From assembly GCA_030674185.1 (NCBI GenBank), contig CM060306.1, forward strand, positions 48,293,132 to 48,357,131: 64,000 nt of DNA. The letters are read 5' to 3'. Made by a program: the position numbers and the translations under genes. Below, piece after piece: positions 1 through 10,503 of the stretch. Numbering within the stretch: the stretch's first letter is position 1; each line of letters starts with the position of its first letter. This DNA is from Monoplex corrugatus. Taxonomy: Eukaryota > Mollusca > Gastropoda > Littorinimorpha > Ranellidae. The notes beneath the pieces are model-generated. The model searched no databases. It had not been told where the DNA came from and was given only the letters and a program-made list of their open reading frames with translations.

Positions 1-157
1 TCTTTTCAACCGAAATTTACAAATATTTTAGAGACATCTGAATTAAATCTTCATTTTGTTTTCAACGATAAGCATTTATATGGAGACACAGCTGAATCCA
101 TTTCTTATGGTCCTGTTATCAGTTCGGAAGTATATTCCCAACTGAATATGCTTCACA

Positions 158-158
158 T

Positions 159-203
<45 letters not shown>
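158..203. repeat. (CA)n microsatellite
   Basis: Uninterrupted CA dinucleotides are read directly, followed by a short (GA)n tract at about 213-226. Confidence 0.95.
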
Positions 204-204
<1 letters not shown>

Positions 205-461
205 CCACAAGACAGAGAGAGAGAGGAGACACACGTACCTGGGAACATTTCAGAATCAATGTTTAAATTCGGAATTATATCGGTAGCAAAAAGAAATGTC
301 GATTATTAAACCTGTTGAAAGTCAGGTTTTGCACAATATAGTTTGTGTAAAAACAAATCAAAGAAAACATTCCATTCCTGTAGATTATCATTATTATAAG
401 TAGTAGTAGTAGTAATATAGTAGTAGTAGTATCATCATTATTATATCATCATCATCATTTG

Positions 462-462
<1 letters not shown>

Positions 463-522
<60 letters not shown>
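463..522. repeat. (AT)n microsatellite
   Basis: Alternating AT with one AA interruption, preceded by TAG and ATC trinucleotide runs. Confidence 0.95.
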
Positions 523-525
<3 letters not shown>

Positions 526-834
526 TTTACTCACACACAAAAAAACTATTAAGAAAAAAAAAATCACAAATACGTAATTGCAGAGGTATAAAAAGGAAAG
601 TGACCTTTGGAGTCTGGGGTTTGTTTACTGAGAGAAGTTTATTGCATTTAGATAATTCCGACCATATGTGCCCCACTCAGTCTGCTAGTAATTTTAGAGT
701 CTGCGTACTACTCTATGTGCTGGCAAAGTCTTTGATTGGGGAAAGGGGAGAAGAACGAGACACTTAAATGATACTACTAGAATGCTTTGAATGTTAAGAT
801 GGACAGTAAACAGGCATAGTCTTTCTGCTAAATG

Positions 835-945
835 CTTGGATTGAACTCAAGACATCAAATCTTGAGTCCACGGCTCTACATGACCAGCCTGTATAATTTC
901 ACTGCGGTCCACCCCAGGATTGAATCCATGACCCCTATGTTTTCA
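835..945 (-). repeat. Possible tRNA-derived SINE fragments
   Basis: Read on the minus strand, two sequences resemble a pol III B box (GATTCAATCC near 918-927 and GAGTTCAATCC near 840-850), spaced like two degraded tRNA-like heads. No complete cloverleaf was drawn. The assignment rests on these motifs and on the clearer tRNA-like units just downstream. Confidence 0.35.
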
Positions 946-961
946 TCCTGAGCATGGCGCT

Positions 962-1153
962 TTAACTCTTTGAATCCTGAACCCTGTCACCAGCATCCTG
1001 CATTGTCAGCCATGCTAGCAAAGCAAACACTTAAACCTTTGACTCTCTCACCCTATCCACCAGCTTCCTACAGGAAGCTGATGGATAGGGTGAGAAAGCC
1101 AAAGGGTTAAATTTTTGCAGTTGGTGAATAGACTGCAGGAGTCAAAGGGTTAA
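962..1153 (-). mobile_element. Nested palindromic TTAA element, copy 1
   Basis: About 190 bp bounded by TTAA. Both ends carry versions of the inverted repeat TTAACCCTTTGACTCC. Inside is a second, more perfect palindrome of about 80 bp (1031-1110) that also ends in TTAA-type sequence and folds around a CTTCCTacAGGAAG centre. The TTAA boundary next to CCC/GGG matches the end structure of piggyBac-type elements, so this looks like a non-autonomous foldback MITE with another copy nested in it. The order of spacer sequences defines it as the reverse orientation relative to the copies at 26691, 35646 and 40700. There is no coding capacity. Confidence 0.8.
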
Positions 1154-1189
1154 ACTAAACAACTAAGATAATGGGTCACACAGAAAACG

Positions 1190-1345
1190 CATGTGGCCCA
1201 CAATGAGATCGAACCCTAGCATGATCTTCACGTTATCACCCTAACCAACTGAGCCACTGGGCCTCTTATGTGAGGGCTGAACTCACGATCCCCGAGTTTA
1301 TCAACGTGGTACTCTAATCAGCTGAGTCAATGGGTTTCTTAAGGA
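1190..1345 (-). repeat. Two tRNA-like units in tandem (SINE head or tRNA pseudogenes)
   Basis: On the minus strand, one unit has an A-box-like TGGCTCAGTTGGTTAG followed about 40 bp later by a B-box-like GGGTTCGATCTC, with potential acceptor-stem pairing GGCCCA/TGGGCC. A second unit just upstream has TGACTCAGCTGATTAG and GAGTTCAGCCC. The anticodon arms are poorly formed, so these are better read as tRNA-derived SINE sequence or tRNA pseudogenes than as functional tRNAs. Confidence 0.55.
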
Positions 1346-1931
1346 GCTTGGCACGCGAGCGTTTTCGCCTGTACAAAGACTTAACTCAGTGGAGTTAACA
1401 ATATATCTGCCATGTGGTGTATTATTACTACAAGAGCAGTACATATGTACCATACAACACAACACCACTACAAATTTCAGTATGTACTGGCTGGCTCTGG
1501 TTGCCTGACAAACAAACTAGAATATAATTTCACAAATACAAATACCACATCGGTAAAAGATTTTTATCCTTAACATTTGGGTTTGTTGTTGTTGTTACTG
1601 TTGTTGTTGTTGTTTTTTGTTTGTTTGTTTTCCCACTGGACAGTGCTAGGATGTTGGTATCTGATCACCCACCCTCTATGCTTCACTTTGGCTGCTTGGG
1701 TCAACTGCACGTTTTGTTCATTTATTCTACTTTGCTTGCCACTATTAGTCTGCACAATTGTTTCTCTTCTTGTTTATTAAAGATTGTCAAGAGAGGCAGA
1801 CAAAGGAAGACCTGAATCAATGGCTGCTGTCAGCTCTTTCTCCCCACAACACCCCAAAACGATACAGATATATAAAGGATGAAGTTTTAAAGATTGGATG
1901 TTTATCAGTTCTGTGGTTCAGCGCATTTTCT

Positions 1932-1936
<5 letters not shown>
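1346..1936. other. Noncoding, no gene seen
   Basis: Only a short TTG-rich run near 1584-1628 stands out. The open frames here are short and driven by that low-complexity sequence. Confidence 0.6.
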
Positions 1937-1984
<48 letters not shown>

Positions 1985-2013
1985 CCACACACACGCACTC
2001 ACGCACGCACGCA

Positions 2014-2072
<59 letters not shown>
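1937..2072. repeat. (CA)n microsatellite with CG interruptions
   Basis: Two long CA blocks are separated by an imperfect stretch of GCAC/GCGC near 1981-2020. Confidence 0.95.
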
Positions 2073-2081
<9 letters not shown>

Positions 2082-2744
2082 TAAAATATAAGACAGTGTA
2101 TGGTCCAAGGTGGAGAGAAGCTTGTCACATCAAAATGTTAATGTCGACACACGAAGTTGTTCTGTCTTACAAAATGGTAGCGCTTCCTTGATCAAAGATT
2201 ATAGCAGCATGGCAGAATCAGGATTGCAACAATCGTGACAGCAATGTCCAGAATGAACAGAATATGGAAAAGCGGTGTTGGTGTTATCTTCATTGGCCAC
2301 ACAGACTGTAGTCTTTAATCACTCATAGTTTAGGAATATGAAACTTGGACACTGCTGACTATGACCAACGAGGAATCAGGGGAGTCCGAGACCAAGTGCA
2401 TGAGGAACCCGCATCATTCATTCCCCACACTGTGGATAAGAAGACAACGGTTGCAACTATACTTTGAAGGTACACATGACCACTTCTGGCAACACTGTTT
2501 GTTTGGGTCAGTGTGTGTGTGGAGTTTTGGCCAACTGGGTCAAAACTCACCTGTCCAGTTACGGTTTACCTGTGCGTGTGTGTGTGTGTGTATTTTTGCG
2601 TACTTTTGCACGGGGATTGTGAACAGCTCTCCCAACCCGTGTTTATGGCCTAAGTTATGGTGTACGTGGGTCTGGTGTGTGTGGAATTTTGTGTGTTTTC
2701 TGTGCTGTTTGTGTGAACAGTTTTTCTGTAAACTTGTTGGCAGG
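2073..2744. other. Noncoding, GT-rich
   Basis: No supported gene. A 180-codon open frame on the plus strand from 2361 is rich in Cys, Val, Phe and Trp because the sequence is TG-rich. It has no recognisable domain. Confidence 0.5.
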
Positions 2745-3470
2745 CTAAATCATGGATTGCCTGGTACCCATGTGTATAGATTTTGCGTGTTTTTTGGACT
2801 GTTTTCTGTGAGCTGTAGTTCTAAACTTGTTGTGTTGGCTGTAGAGCAAAGGAGTTCTAGTCGGTGTCGGGCCCCCCTTCTGCAACAATCGGTTTGCAGT
2901 TAGAGGGGTGGGGTCTGGCCGGTTTCTGGTCAGATGAGTTTGTATTGTTTTTAAGATGTAATAGTTTCGTGTTAGGTTCAGTTGGTGTTGTGTGCCCCTT
3001 CTGCTACAGACGGTTTGCAGTTGGGTCGATAGGGCCAGTTTGTGGTCAGAGTCACCACTTGTAGTTGGATTTCATGTCCTAGAAGTGGGTAGAGGTCTAT
3101 GTGTCTTGTTGGTATGTAACCAGGAGTGACTCGACACCTGTTATTTTTCCTATGCTACAGATGGTATGTGGTGGGTGCAGTGGTCAGTCGTTTCAGTGTT
3201 GGTCAGCATAGTTATGGGAAGTTTATGGGGCTGTGTCTTGTTGGTATGTAACCTGGAGTGACTCGACGCCTGTTATTTTTCCTCTGCTACAGACGGTATG
3301 CGGTGAGTGCAGTGGTCAGTCATTCCAATTTTGTCAACATTGTCATGTGAGAGTGTAGAGTATAGGTGTCGTTGTTAGGCATGTAACCAGCAGTGAATAG
3401 TCGTCTGCTCTCCTTTGCTGTAGTTGTGTAGTTTGGTGGCTAGGTTGGTGTTAATAGCTGGGTTCGTCGA
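2745..3470 (+). repeat. Degenerate tandem repeat, period about 132 bp
   Basis: Two well-preserved units start at about 3103 and 3235, each beginning GTCTTGTTGGTATGTAACC and containing a CTACAGACGGTATG-type segment. A weaker unit starts near 3368, and half-conserved units near 2870 and 2995 share only the CTGCTACAGACGG/GTGGTCAG part. No gene. The family is not recognised. Confidence 0.7.
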
Positions 3471-3984
3471 CATGTTTACAAATAATTTTTGCTGCCGTGT
3501 CCAATCATAGCTGTTTGTATACCTACGGGTCAGTAGGGCAGGTCGTGTTCGGAGTTTCGCCAGCGTGAAGGGAGAAGATCACCAGTGTCCTATGCCAGTC
3601 GTCGTTGCTGTCCATGTGGTCCTAACTCTACGAGGAGGCGCACGTATCTAAGCTCCGGCAACGTTACGAGCGTCTGAGGCAGGTGCGACCAGAGGGGCTT
3701 CTACGGCTGCATCTTCCAGCAGATCGGCGGTACTTCCACGCCACGAGCCTGCAGCCCAGCTGTTCTACTCGGCTCGTTACCTTGTCACCGCCCTTCGCAG
3801 GACTCCACGCCTGCTATAGTGAACATCTTCATGTCATTTGGCTGTGGATTCATCCGGCGCCTGTTCGCCATGCCAAGCGACGAGAGACTCGTTAGTGATT
3901 AGAAACCCTAGCATCAGAACATCCTATGGACCCAAAATCGTTGTATGGACTGAAATTTTCTGTGAATGTGTGTGTTTGTTATGC
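3471..3984 (+). other. GC-richer unclassified segment, no gene assigned
   Basis: A 70-codon frame at 3683-3895 (Arg/His/Leu/Pro-rich) is open, but nothing in it is recognisable. Base composition is more GC-rich than the flanks. It lies between two tandem-repeat blocks and may belong to one unclassified repeat running from about 2745 to 4330. Confidence 0.4.
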
Positions 3985-4132
3985 TTCTAAGTGAATTCCG
4001 TTGTTTTGAAGATTTGAAATGTTTGCAATGTTGGTTTCTGGGGTGCCACCTCTACCAATGCTTCCAAGTGATTTCTGTTGTTTTGAAGATATTAAATGTA
4101 TGCAATGTTGGTTTTGAGGCGCCACCTCTAGC
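3985..4132 (+). repeat. Two-copy tandem repeat, about 77 bp
   Basis: Two adjacent imperfect copies share CTTCcAAGTGATTTCtGTTG, TTTTGAAGAT and GCCACCTCTA. Downstream at about 4195 is an AATAAA-type signal on the plus strand, compatible with a retroelement 3' end. No coding sequence supports that reading. Confidence 0.7.
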
Positions 4133-4793
4133 AATACTATATCCATGTTCGTGATCTGTACGAATGATACGTCATGTTTGTCTAGTTGGTCAGTAATAAA
4201 ATTTGTGTAACTGTACTTTGCCCAAGGAATTCCTTATTCAGTCATAAACGGGTGTGTTAGAGCTGATAGGTCTGTTTCTCTGTCTTTCCCCTCTAGTTCA
4301 AGCCTTAGCGAGCTTGACAATTATTATGAAATACACAGGGAAATGGTCGCACTTATATGTAGTGTACACAAAACTTTTGTCTCGCACAAGCAAAGTGACA
4401 GATATTTCGAGTAAATAATTTTTCTTCTCATGTTTTGTATCTGGCATCGTCAGCTGGGTCGGATAATGGTTGTTTTAGTTACCAGTCAATCAGTTTATCC
4501 CACTGATGCTTCCCAGCTGAGCTCAGATTAAACATAAAAGCACACAACATTTCACTTAATTTGGTGTACAGTCTTACTGATAATGAATTTGTGTTAACTA
4601 ATGTCGAAGCTTGTGGACACACTGATGTTAAAATTGAACTTATATTTGTCTAACGAGCTTGGCAAACGATTTGTCTTACGGTGTTTCTGTGTCTTTGTTG
4701 TTTTCATATTCAAACAGAAATATTATTTACAAAGTTTCTCGACTACGTAGAACCAGTCGGTGTGTATCTTAGCTTCAGATGGCCTCGGTCTCC
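4133..4793. other. 3' flank of the TRIM gene
   Basis: No gene on either strand. The part next to 4794 should hold the 3' UTR of the minus-strand TRIM transcript. I could not point to a convincing polyadenylation signal. Confidence 0.5.
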
Positions 4794-6170
4794 TTATGTC
4801 ACGGACTCATAGCTGGTGTCTAGAGTGGATTTGCGGCTAGGAATTTCAACGTGCAAGATCGTCATGGAATCATGTTCATATTCTCCATCCTCCTGGGTGT
4901 CATCAATGAATGGTTCACATCGTACGAGCCAGCCAGTTTCACAGCCAATCCAGATGTGGCCGTCTCTGTCAACGTCCAGGGCCGTGGGTCGCACAAGGTT
5001 GCCGGCTGCAGCGTTATGAAGAAAACGGACGAAATGGAACTCTGCGTTCAGCACGCGCACAATGTGCACGCAATCATTCATCCAATCAGCGATGAGCAAG
5101 AGTTCTTCTCTCCCTGTGTTCCGAAATGAAATGGCTGTCGGGAAGAAATGTTGTACTGGCGATTTGTAGATAGCCACGGGGTCGGCCAAATTTTTACGAT
5201 AGAGACGTACTTGTGCAGTACGAACCACACTCTTGTTGCTTGCACGCGTTTCCGTTGCTTTTCTGCTGTTGTATTTATGCCAAAAGACTTGCTCCAGTTC
5301 TTCTCTTGCTTCTTCTTCGTTAATAACAACAAAAAGAGTGCCATTAGCATTGGCATCAAATCCACGTGGCTTGAAAGCGGCATTGATTTCAAAATTAGCA
5401 GCTCTGGTATTCGAGTGTTCTGCACCTGAAACCTTCTTTTCTTCAATGGTTGTTTTTCTGGAACGGTACAGAAAGGTTCTGATTCGAAACCTTCCATTGG
5501 AATTGGCTAGGATTTCGTCACAGCCATCTGCTGGTATCGGAGCAATGGTAGAGTTCCTGTAGCTTTTGTCAAAACTGATCTTCCTTCGCTCATGGAACTC
5601 TTTAATCTTCTCGCCAAACGGATCCAGATGTACCACCCTCTCCTCGGCGAAAGTGGGTGCTCTGCCACCATAGGCAACATGGATTGTGCCATCATCAGTT
5701 CGATAGATACTGTGCACTTCTTGACTCATCTTGTCTGTTCCACAGCGGTAGAAAGCTGTGATGACATCCGAGGTCTCCCTGTTCGGCACCAGTAGCTTGA
5801 CAGGGGATCCAAGGTAGAGGAGAACATCCTTCTCCAGCGATTCCCCCAAGTTTCCAGTGTATGAGTACAACCCAGGTCGAGCAGTTTCAAGAGGCTTGGA
5901 GGCAAAGATTTTGGCCAGCTCTGACACACTTCCTTTTCCTTTCCTCATTTCTTTTTCCACAGCTACCACTTCTATGTCATTGACCTGGCCGTCCATCGCG
6001 TTCTGTATTCTCTGTTTCAGACCCAGCAGGCTGTCCAAGGTCTCTTGGGCCTTGTGTGCCTCTTCAGCGAGCTCCAGGTCGATGTTTCTGGTCACGTCTG
6101 CTAACCCATCCAGCACCATGTCCCGAAGGTGTGTGGCCCTTGAAACCATCAGGCGGTGTTGAGCATAAAC
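4794..6170 (-). CDS. TRIM-family E3 ligase, last exon (coiled coil end plus beta-propeller-like C-terminus)
   Basis: This exon encodes the C-terminal 458 residues, from a splice acceptor (intron ends TTCCGTTCAG, exon starts at 6170) to a TAA stop at 4796-4794. It begins VYAQHRLMVSRATHLR, continuing a helical coiled coil with heptad-like leucines over its first 60 or so residues. Roughly 330 residues of beta-strand-rich sequence follow, ending in an NHL-like segment (PTALDVDRDGHIWIG) near the C-terminus. In TRIM2/3/56-like proteins such a propeller binds substrate or RNA, while the RING is the ubiquitin E3 module. The reading joins in phase 0 to the RING/B-box exon at 32195-32742, giving a predicted protein of about 641 residues. 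The exon is open throughout. The exact TRIM subfamily is uncertain. Confidence 0.85.
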   Translation of the reverse strand, partial: VYAQHRLMVSRATHLRDMVLDGLADVTRNIDLELAEEAHKAQETLDSLLGLKQRIQNAMDGQVNDIEVVAVEKEMRKGKGSVSELAKIFASKPLETARPGLYSYTGNLGESLEKDVLLYLGSPVKLLVPNRETSDVITAFYRCGTDKMSQEVHSIYRTDDGTIHVAYGGRAPTFAEERVVHLDPFGEKIKEFHERRKISFDKSYRNSTIAPIPADGCDEILANSNGRFRIRTFLYRSRKTTIEEKKVSGAEHSNTRAANFEINAAFKPRGFDANANGTLFVVINEEEAREELEQVFWHKYNSRKATETRASNKSVVRTAQVRLYRKNLADPVAIYKSPVQHFFPTAISFRNTGREELLLIADWMNDCVHIVRVLNAEFHFVRFLHNAAAGNLVRPTALDVDRDGHIWIGCETGWLVRCEPFIDDTQEDGEYEHDSMTILHVEIPSRKSTLDTSYESVT

Positions 6171-6171
6171 C

Positions 6172-6934
6172 TGAACGGAAAATCATGATCCATCAAAATG
6201 GCAGTCTTCTTAAAAAATACGAGGAATAAGCTTACAGGAAACAAGTAAAACTTCGTCAACAAGAAAGAATGAAATATGCAACACTGCCTTAGGGGACAAG
6301 ACTGGTTTTAACACAATTTGTTCATTTACTTTTTACAGACTTTACAATAGACACAACAACAATTCAATCAGTATAACAGCACTCTTAACACCTAAACTCT
6401 TAAAAACAAGACAGGAGTGAATAAAGTAGGAAAGCACAACAGATCAAACCAAAACGATTAAATGAAATCAGTCAGCCTGTAGTAACTGGTTATGGTTATC
6501 GTTGTTTAAAGCCCAGCCGACTGCATAGAGCCATATCAGGGCTACAACCGTTTCAAAACATACACAATACTTGAACAGAGGTGGGGGGGGGGGGGGGAAA
6601 GAAAATTAAGTACACGTATCAATGCATTCAACTGAGGTACTCAGACACAGTTATACACTAAAGTCCATGACCATGTTGTCATCATACACAATGACTTAAA
6701 AGTCTATGTAAATAAACGTGACTTTTTCCCAGCTTCACTTGAAAATGTACGAAAGACGAATCTGGTGCAGATCGATCCGAATTTTGTTCATGTATAAGTT
6801 TATAGGCCCACAGAAATGATGGTAGTGGAACACACATAACCGAAAGAGAAAACAGACAAAATTTTAATATGGATACTGTTTTGAGCAAACTACTCGGTTA
6901 TTTCATTACATTAAGTCAAAATTTACCTAAATTT

Positions 6935-6965
<31 letters not shown>

Positions 6966-7400
6966 AGGGAGAACTGACCATTTTTGACAGTTTGGTGATT
7001 TAATGTATTTTAAAAGCATTCAGCCAAAACAAGACAGGGGGATTTCAAAATAAACAACCATAACATCAAAAATAACAAAATTCAGTTATAGACAGGTAAA
7101 CCAGTTTAGTCACACCATAATTCAAACATGACCATGTTGTTGATTTAGCTGGTGAAATCCGTTCTTTGTTTTAACACAACTGAAAAAGTATGAAGTTTAC
7201 ACAGATGCCAAGAAGTTTACACAGATGCCCCTCTAATACACACATACACCTACAGGCAACGACATGAAGTACGTTCTTAGTATTTGTACAAACATAAATC
7301 TGTTCAAATCAGGGATAGTGCAATGCTTCTGCCGAGATATTTGAATGATCATTGACTGTTTATAACAATCATTTCAAATATATTGTCAAAGAAAACAACA
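6172..7400. other. Intronic, no gene seen
   Basis: Contains a poly-G run at about 6583-6597 and a (GA)n microsatellite at about 6935-6965. There is no open frame of note. Confidence 0.7.
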
Positions 7401-7605
7401 TATACTACACGTCATTATTGAAGGGCCAGGAACGTTTTTGAGTCAATTTTTGAAAGGAGAAATAACCTATTTTCTCTTACTCTTTTCTCCAATTCGTTGC
7501 CGTAACTGAATGGATAAGAGCTCAGACAACATTGCAGTTTCCTTTTGGCACGTGTTTGGGGATTTGCCGATTTGCAATGGGCGGCCCAAGGAAGACAATT
7601 TCCAC
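7401..7605 (+). repeat. 205-bp direct repeat, copy 1 (5' end of the Tc1-like element)
   Basis: This segment, from TATACTACACGTCATT to GACAATTTCCAC, reappears by eye without difference at 10178-10382 in the same orientation. It includes 17 bp of sequence outside the presumed transposon end and the first 188 bp of the element. Confidence 0.9.
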
Positions 7606-9003
7606 ACGAAATTGTCGAATCTTCAGCAGGGTCTCTCTGACGACGCAGGCAAGGTAGCGACAAAATTCGCTTTGCACGTGCAAGGCAAGCCCTTTTTGAA
7701 CACTACTCCATCCAAAGTTGCCCGCAGACGAGGATAAAAAGGACCCGTTCTTGGTTCGTTTTAACCATGCTTGCAAGACGACGGATGACGGATGAGCAGC
7801 GGGGGAGAGCCCTCCCTCTGCTTGATGAAGGCCTAGCGCAGCGGAAGTTGCTAGACGACTTGAAGTGTCGCATTCCACAATCCAGAGACTGCTGGAGCGC
7901 TTCAATGAGACTGGAGCAGTCCAGGAAAGGCGTCACACGGGTCGACCCAGAGTAACGACAAGACAGCAAGACCGCTACCTTGCCCTCTCCGTCCTGAGGG
8001 AAAGGGCATCCACTGCGGTGACCTTGAGGGGTCAGCTGAGGGACGCAACAGGTGCTAACATCAGCTGCAGCACGGTGAGAAGACGGCTACATGAGGCAAA
8101 CTTGAGGTCACGGAGACCGGCCGTCCGACCCGTGCTGTCACCGGTCAACAGAGTGCGCCGCATGACCTGGGCCAGGGAGCACGTGACCTGGACAAGGCAA
8201 CAGTGGGCCCGGGTCTTGTTTTCGGATGAGTCCAGGTTCACCCTGACCTTTAACGATGGCCGGGCTCGGGTGTGGCGACGTCAAGGGGAGAGGTTCGCTG
8301 ACGCCACTGTCCAAGAGCATAACCGGTACGGCGGCGGGTCGGTGATGGTGTGGGGTGGCATGAGCCGTGGTACCCGGACCCCCCTGCTCCCCATTGACGG
8401 CATCCTGAACGGGGTCCGGTACCGGGACGAGGTTCTGGCGGCCGTGGCACTGCCTGCGCTTGTGGACCTTGGTCAAGGCGCCATCTTCCAGGACGACAAT
8501 GCACCTGCGCATCGAGCACGCCTTGTGACCGACTTCCTGGAGCAGCATGAAGTCGTCCGTATGGCCTGGCCAGCGTGCTCACCTGACCTGAACCCAATTG
8601 AACACCTCTGGGATGTGCTCGGGAGGCGCATCAGGGACAACCACCCCCCACCGGGCACCCTGGCCAGGCTGGTCGACATCCTGCAGATCGAGTGGGCGGC
8701 CATCCCTCAGGACACACTCCGTACCCTTGTGGGGTCGATGCATCGGCGCTGTGAAGCATGCATCCAGGCTCGGGGCGTACACACACGATATTGAAAACAG
8801 ATTGGCCAAATCTGACACTTTCTGTTTTTTGAAAAGGGGGGGATGTTCCTTTAAATGCATGTGCTGTTCACTAATGGGTCATTGTGCTAATTTCTTTTTC
8901 CAAAACAGGTGTGGAAATGATGAAATAAAACATAGAATCAATTCTAAACATTGTCAATTATTTCAACTTAAAATTAGAGAGGAAGGAAGAAGTGGCCCTT
9001 AAA
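7418..9003 (+). mobile_element. Tc1/mariner-like DNA transposon
   Basis: An approximately 1.6-kb element with a single transposase gene. The ends carry a short imperfect inverted repeat, TTGAAGGGCCA at 7418-7428 and TGGCCCTTAAA at 8993-9003 (one mismatch). TA lies directly outside the left end and one base away from the right end, in line with the TA target site of this superfamily. The inverted repeats look decayed beyond the first 11 bases. The element sits inside the TRIM intron on the opposite strand. Confidence 0.65.
7767..8794 (+). pseudogene. Tc1-like DD34E transposase, one frameshift near the N-terminus
   Basis: The main open frame (7865-8794, 309 codons counted from a GTG) holds the full catalytic core. 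It has a helix-turn-helix segment (HSTIQRLLERF), a GRPRVTT linker typical of Tc1 transposases, FSDESRF with the first catalytic Asp at about residue 121, VMVWGG, DDNAPAH with the second Asp at about 211, and SPDLNPIEHLWD with Glu at about 246, giving DD34E spacing. The likely true N-terminus starts at ATG 7767 (MLARRRMTDEQRGRAL) in another frame, and a one-base shift near 7840 separates the two parts. Transposases of this family cut and paste at TA sites. GC content is higher than in the surroundings, which marks a relatively recent arrival. Apart from the shift the core is intact. Confidence 0.85.
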
Positions 9004-9865
9004 TTATGATTAGGAGTATATATCTATTGCTGATAAAGTTTTCTGTAATTCGAAGCGCCAAAGACAATTTTTGATAGGGGAAGAATAATATTGCCATCAC
9101 TTACTTTAAATAGGGAAAAGACTACGTTCATATCTATCTGGTGGGAACACTGCAAAATTGTGTCTTACTTGGAACGAATATTATCGTAAGCAATACATTG
9201 AAAAAGGAAATGTCTTTCATCTTCCCTGCCATTTTTACATATAGGATAGGAAACATTTCCAATGTGTCTTGTTGAAAATGAAAACACTGAGTATTATTTT
9301 TAAATCCACAAACCCTGAATCTGAACTTTGCAAGATCGTCGTTCAAGTATATTTATTGTAACGCCTAGAAGGTATTTTGCAGGTTGAGATAAATGTTAAA
9401 TGAATAGAATCAAGTGTATTTTGCATTACATGGCTGAGTGCTAGTTTCGCATAGAATTAGCGATGAGACGGATTTTAAATTCAGCAATAAAATGCGTCTC
9501 AAAACCAGCGCCTTGGTTTAACCAGACAATAGCAAAATCGTTGTCTATTTTAAGTTTCTTTACTTGTGACACCCAGTTAGATTTTCTAGATTAATCTTGA
9601 AGTGATAACACTTTATAAGCTTGTCTACATAGTCTTGCTTTTGGCAATGTAGAAAGTTTGGACAGACCAGTATTTAATATACCTTATGGCTACCTGGCTG
9701 AACCTGTCTCTCAGTGAAAAAAAAGCTTTCATCAGCGCAACTTCGTATACAAAGAGGATATTTTCCAGTATGTACATAATTTCAATATGTTATTTAATTT
9801 GTGACAAGAAACTTTTTTAATCTTTACCGTACGTCGCCTAAAATTTTGCGTCCTGTCCGTCGTGG
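9004..9865. other. Intronic, no gene seen
   Basis: AT-rich sequence without recognisable coding or repeat structure. A 70-codon minus-strand frame at 9134-9346 has no domain. Confidence 0.6.
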
Positions 9866-9889
9866 GTATTTAGCGACCCTTGCTTTTTA

Positions 9890-10180
9890 ATGAAGGAACG
9901 ATCCGTTCCCGCACGCCGTAGGGGCTGCAGCGACCCATACTATTATATGAAGGAACAATCCGTTCCCGCACGCCGTAGGGTCTGCAGCGACCCATACTAT
10001 TATATGAAGGAACGATCCGTTCCCGCACCCATAGGCTAGGGTCTGCAGCGACCCATACTATTATATGAAGGAACAATCCGTTCCCGCACGCCGTAGGGTC
10101 TGCAGCGACCCATACTATTATATGAAGGAACGATCCTACGCTGTGTGTCGTTGAATCTGCAGGGACCCATACTATTATAT
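9890..10180 (+). repeat. 57-bp tandem repeat, about 5 units
   Basis: Units start TGAAGGAACGATCC at 9891, 9948, 10005, 10066 and 10123, so four spacings are 57, 57, 61 and 57 bp. Each contains the inverted repeat GGAACGATCCGTTCC and a GCAGCGACCCATACTATTAT segment. The array ends exactly where the second 205-bp direct repeat starts. Confidence 0.9.
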
Positions 10181-10382
10181 ACTACACGTCATTATTGAAG
10201 GGCCAGGAACGTTTTTGAGTCAATTTTTGAAAGGAGAAATAACCTATTTTCTCTTACTCTTTTCTCCAATTCGTTGCCGTAACTGAATGGATAAGAGCTC
10301 AGACAACATTGCAGTTTCCTTTTGGCACGTGTTTGGGGATTTGCCGATTTGCAATGGGCGGCCCAAGGAAGACAATTTCCAC
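10178..10382 (+). repeat. 205-bp direct repeat, copy 2
   Basis: Same sequence as 7401-7605, including the left end of the Tc1-like element, but here without any transposase behind it. It directly follows the 57-bp array. Confidence 0.9.
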
Positions 10383-10471
10383 TTGGAGCATCGTGTGCAC
10401 TCTCATCAGTTTTTATGAGTGAAGCATATGATGTAGGCTAAATGTACGCTTATTGTGTTGAGTGAGTGGAA

Positions 10472-10503
<32 letters not shown>

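Larger units (their letters stand above)
1..830. other. Noncoding AT-rich flank with microsatellites
   Basis: No gene is visible. The stretch holds a (CA)n run at about 158-203 followed by a short GA tract, TAG/ATC trinucleotide runs at about 398-462, and an (AT)n run at about 463-522. Confidence 0.7.

Noticed and set aside
1196..1345. Functional tRNA genes
   Set aside because: A and B boxes are present, but the acceptor and anticodon stems do not close cleanly, and two units are in tandem as in SINE heads.
1758..2191. Open frames of about 90-108 codons on both strands with His-Thr or Cys-Val repeats
   Set aside because: They are translations of the CA/GT microsatellite. The same applies to frames at 30692-30983, 34082-35332, 58769-59188 and 63718-63978.
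2361..2903. 180-codon plus-strand open frame
   Set aside because: Cys/Val/Trp/Phe-rich owing to TG-rich sequence; no domain, signal or splice context.
5078..5929. Additional frames overlapping the last TRIM exon
   Set aside because: Out-of-frame shadows of the 458-codon exon, which has correct splice phase and domain content.
8138..8860. Several minus-strand frames of 76-136 codons
   Set aside because: Antisense shadows of the GC-rich transposase gene.
7401..10382. LTR retrotransposon with 205-bp LTRs
   Set aside because: The repeats enclose a Tc1 transposase on one side only and lack TG...CA ends, a primer-binding site and pol genes.
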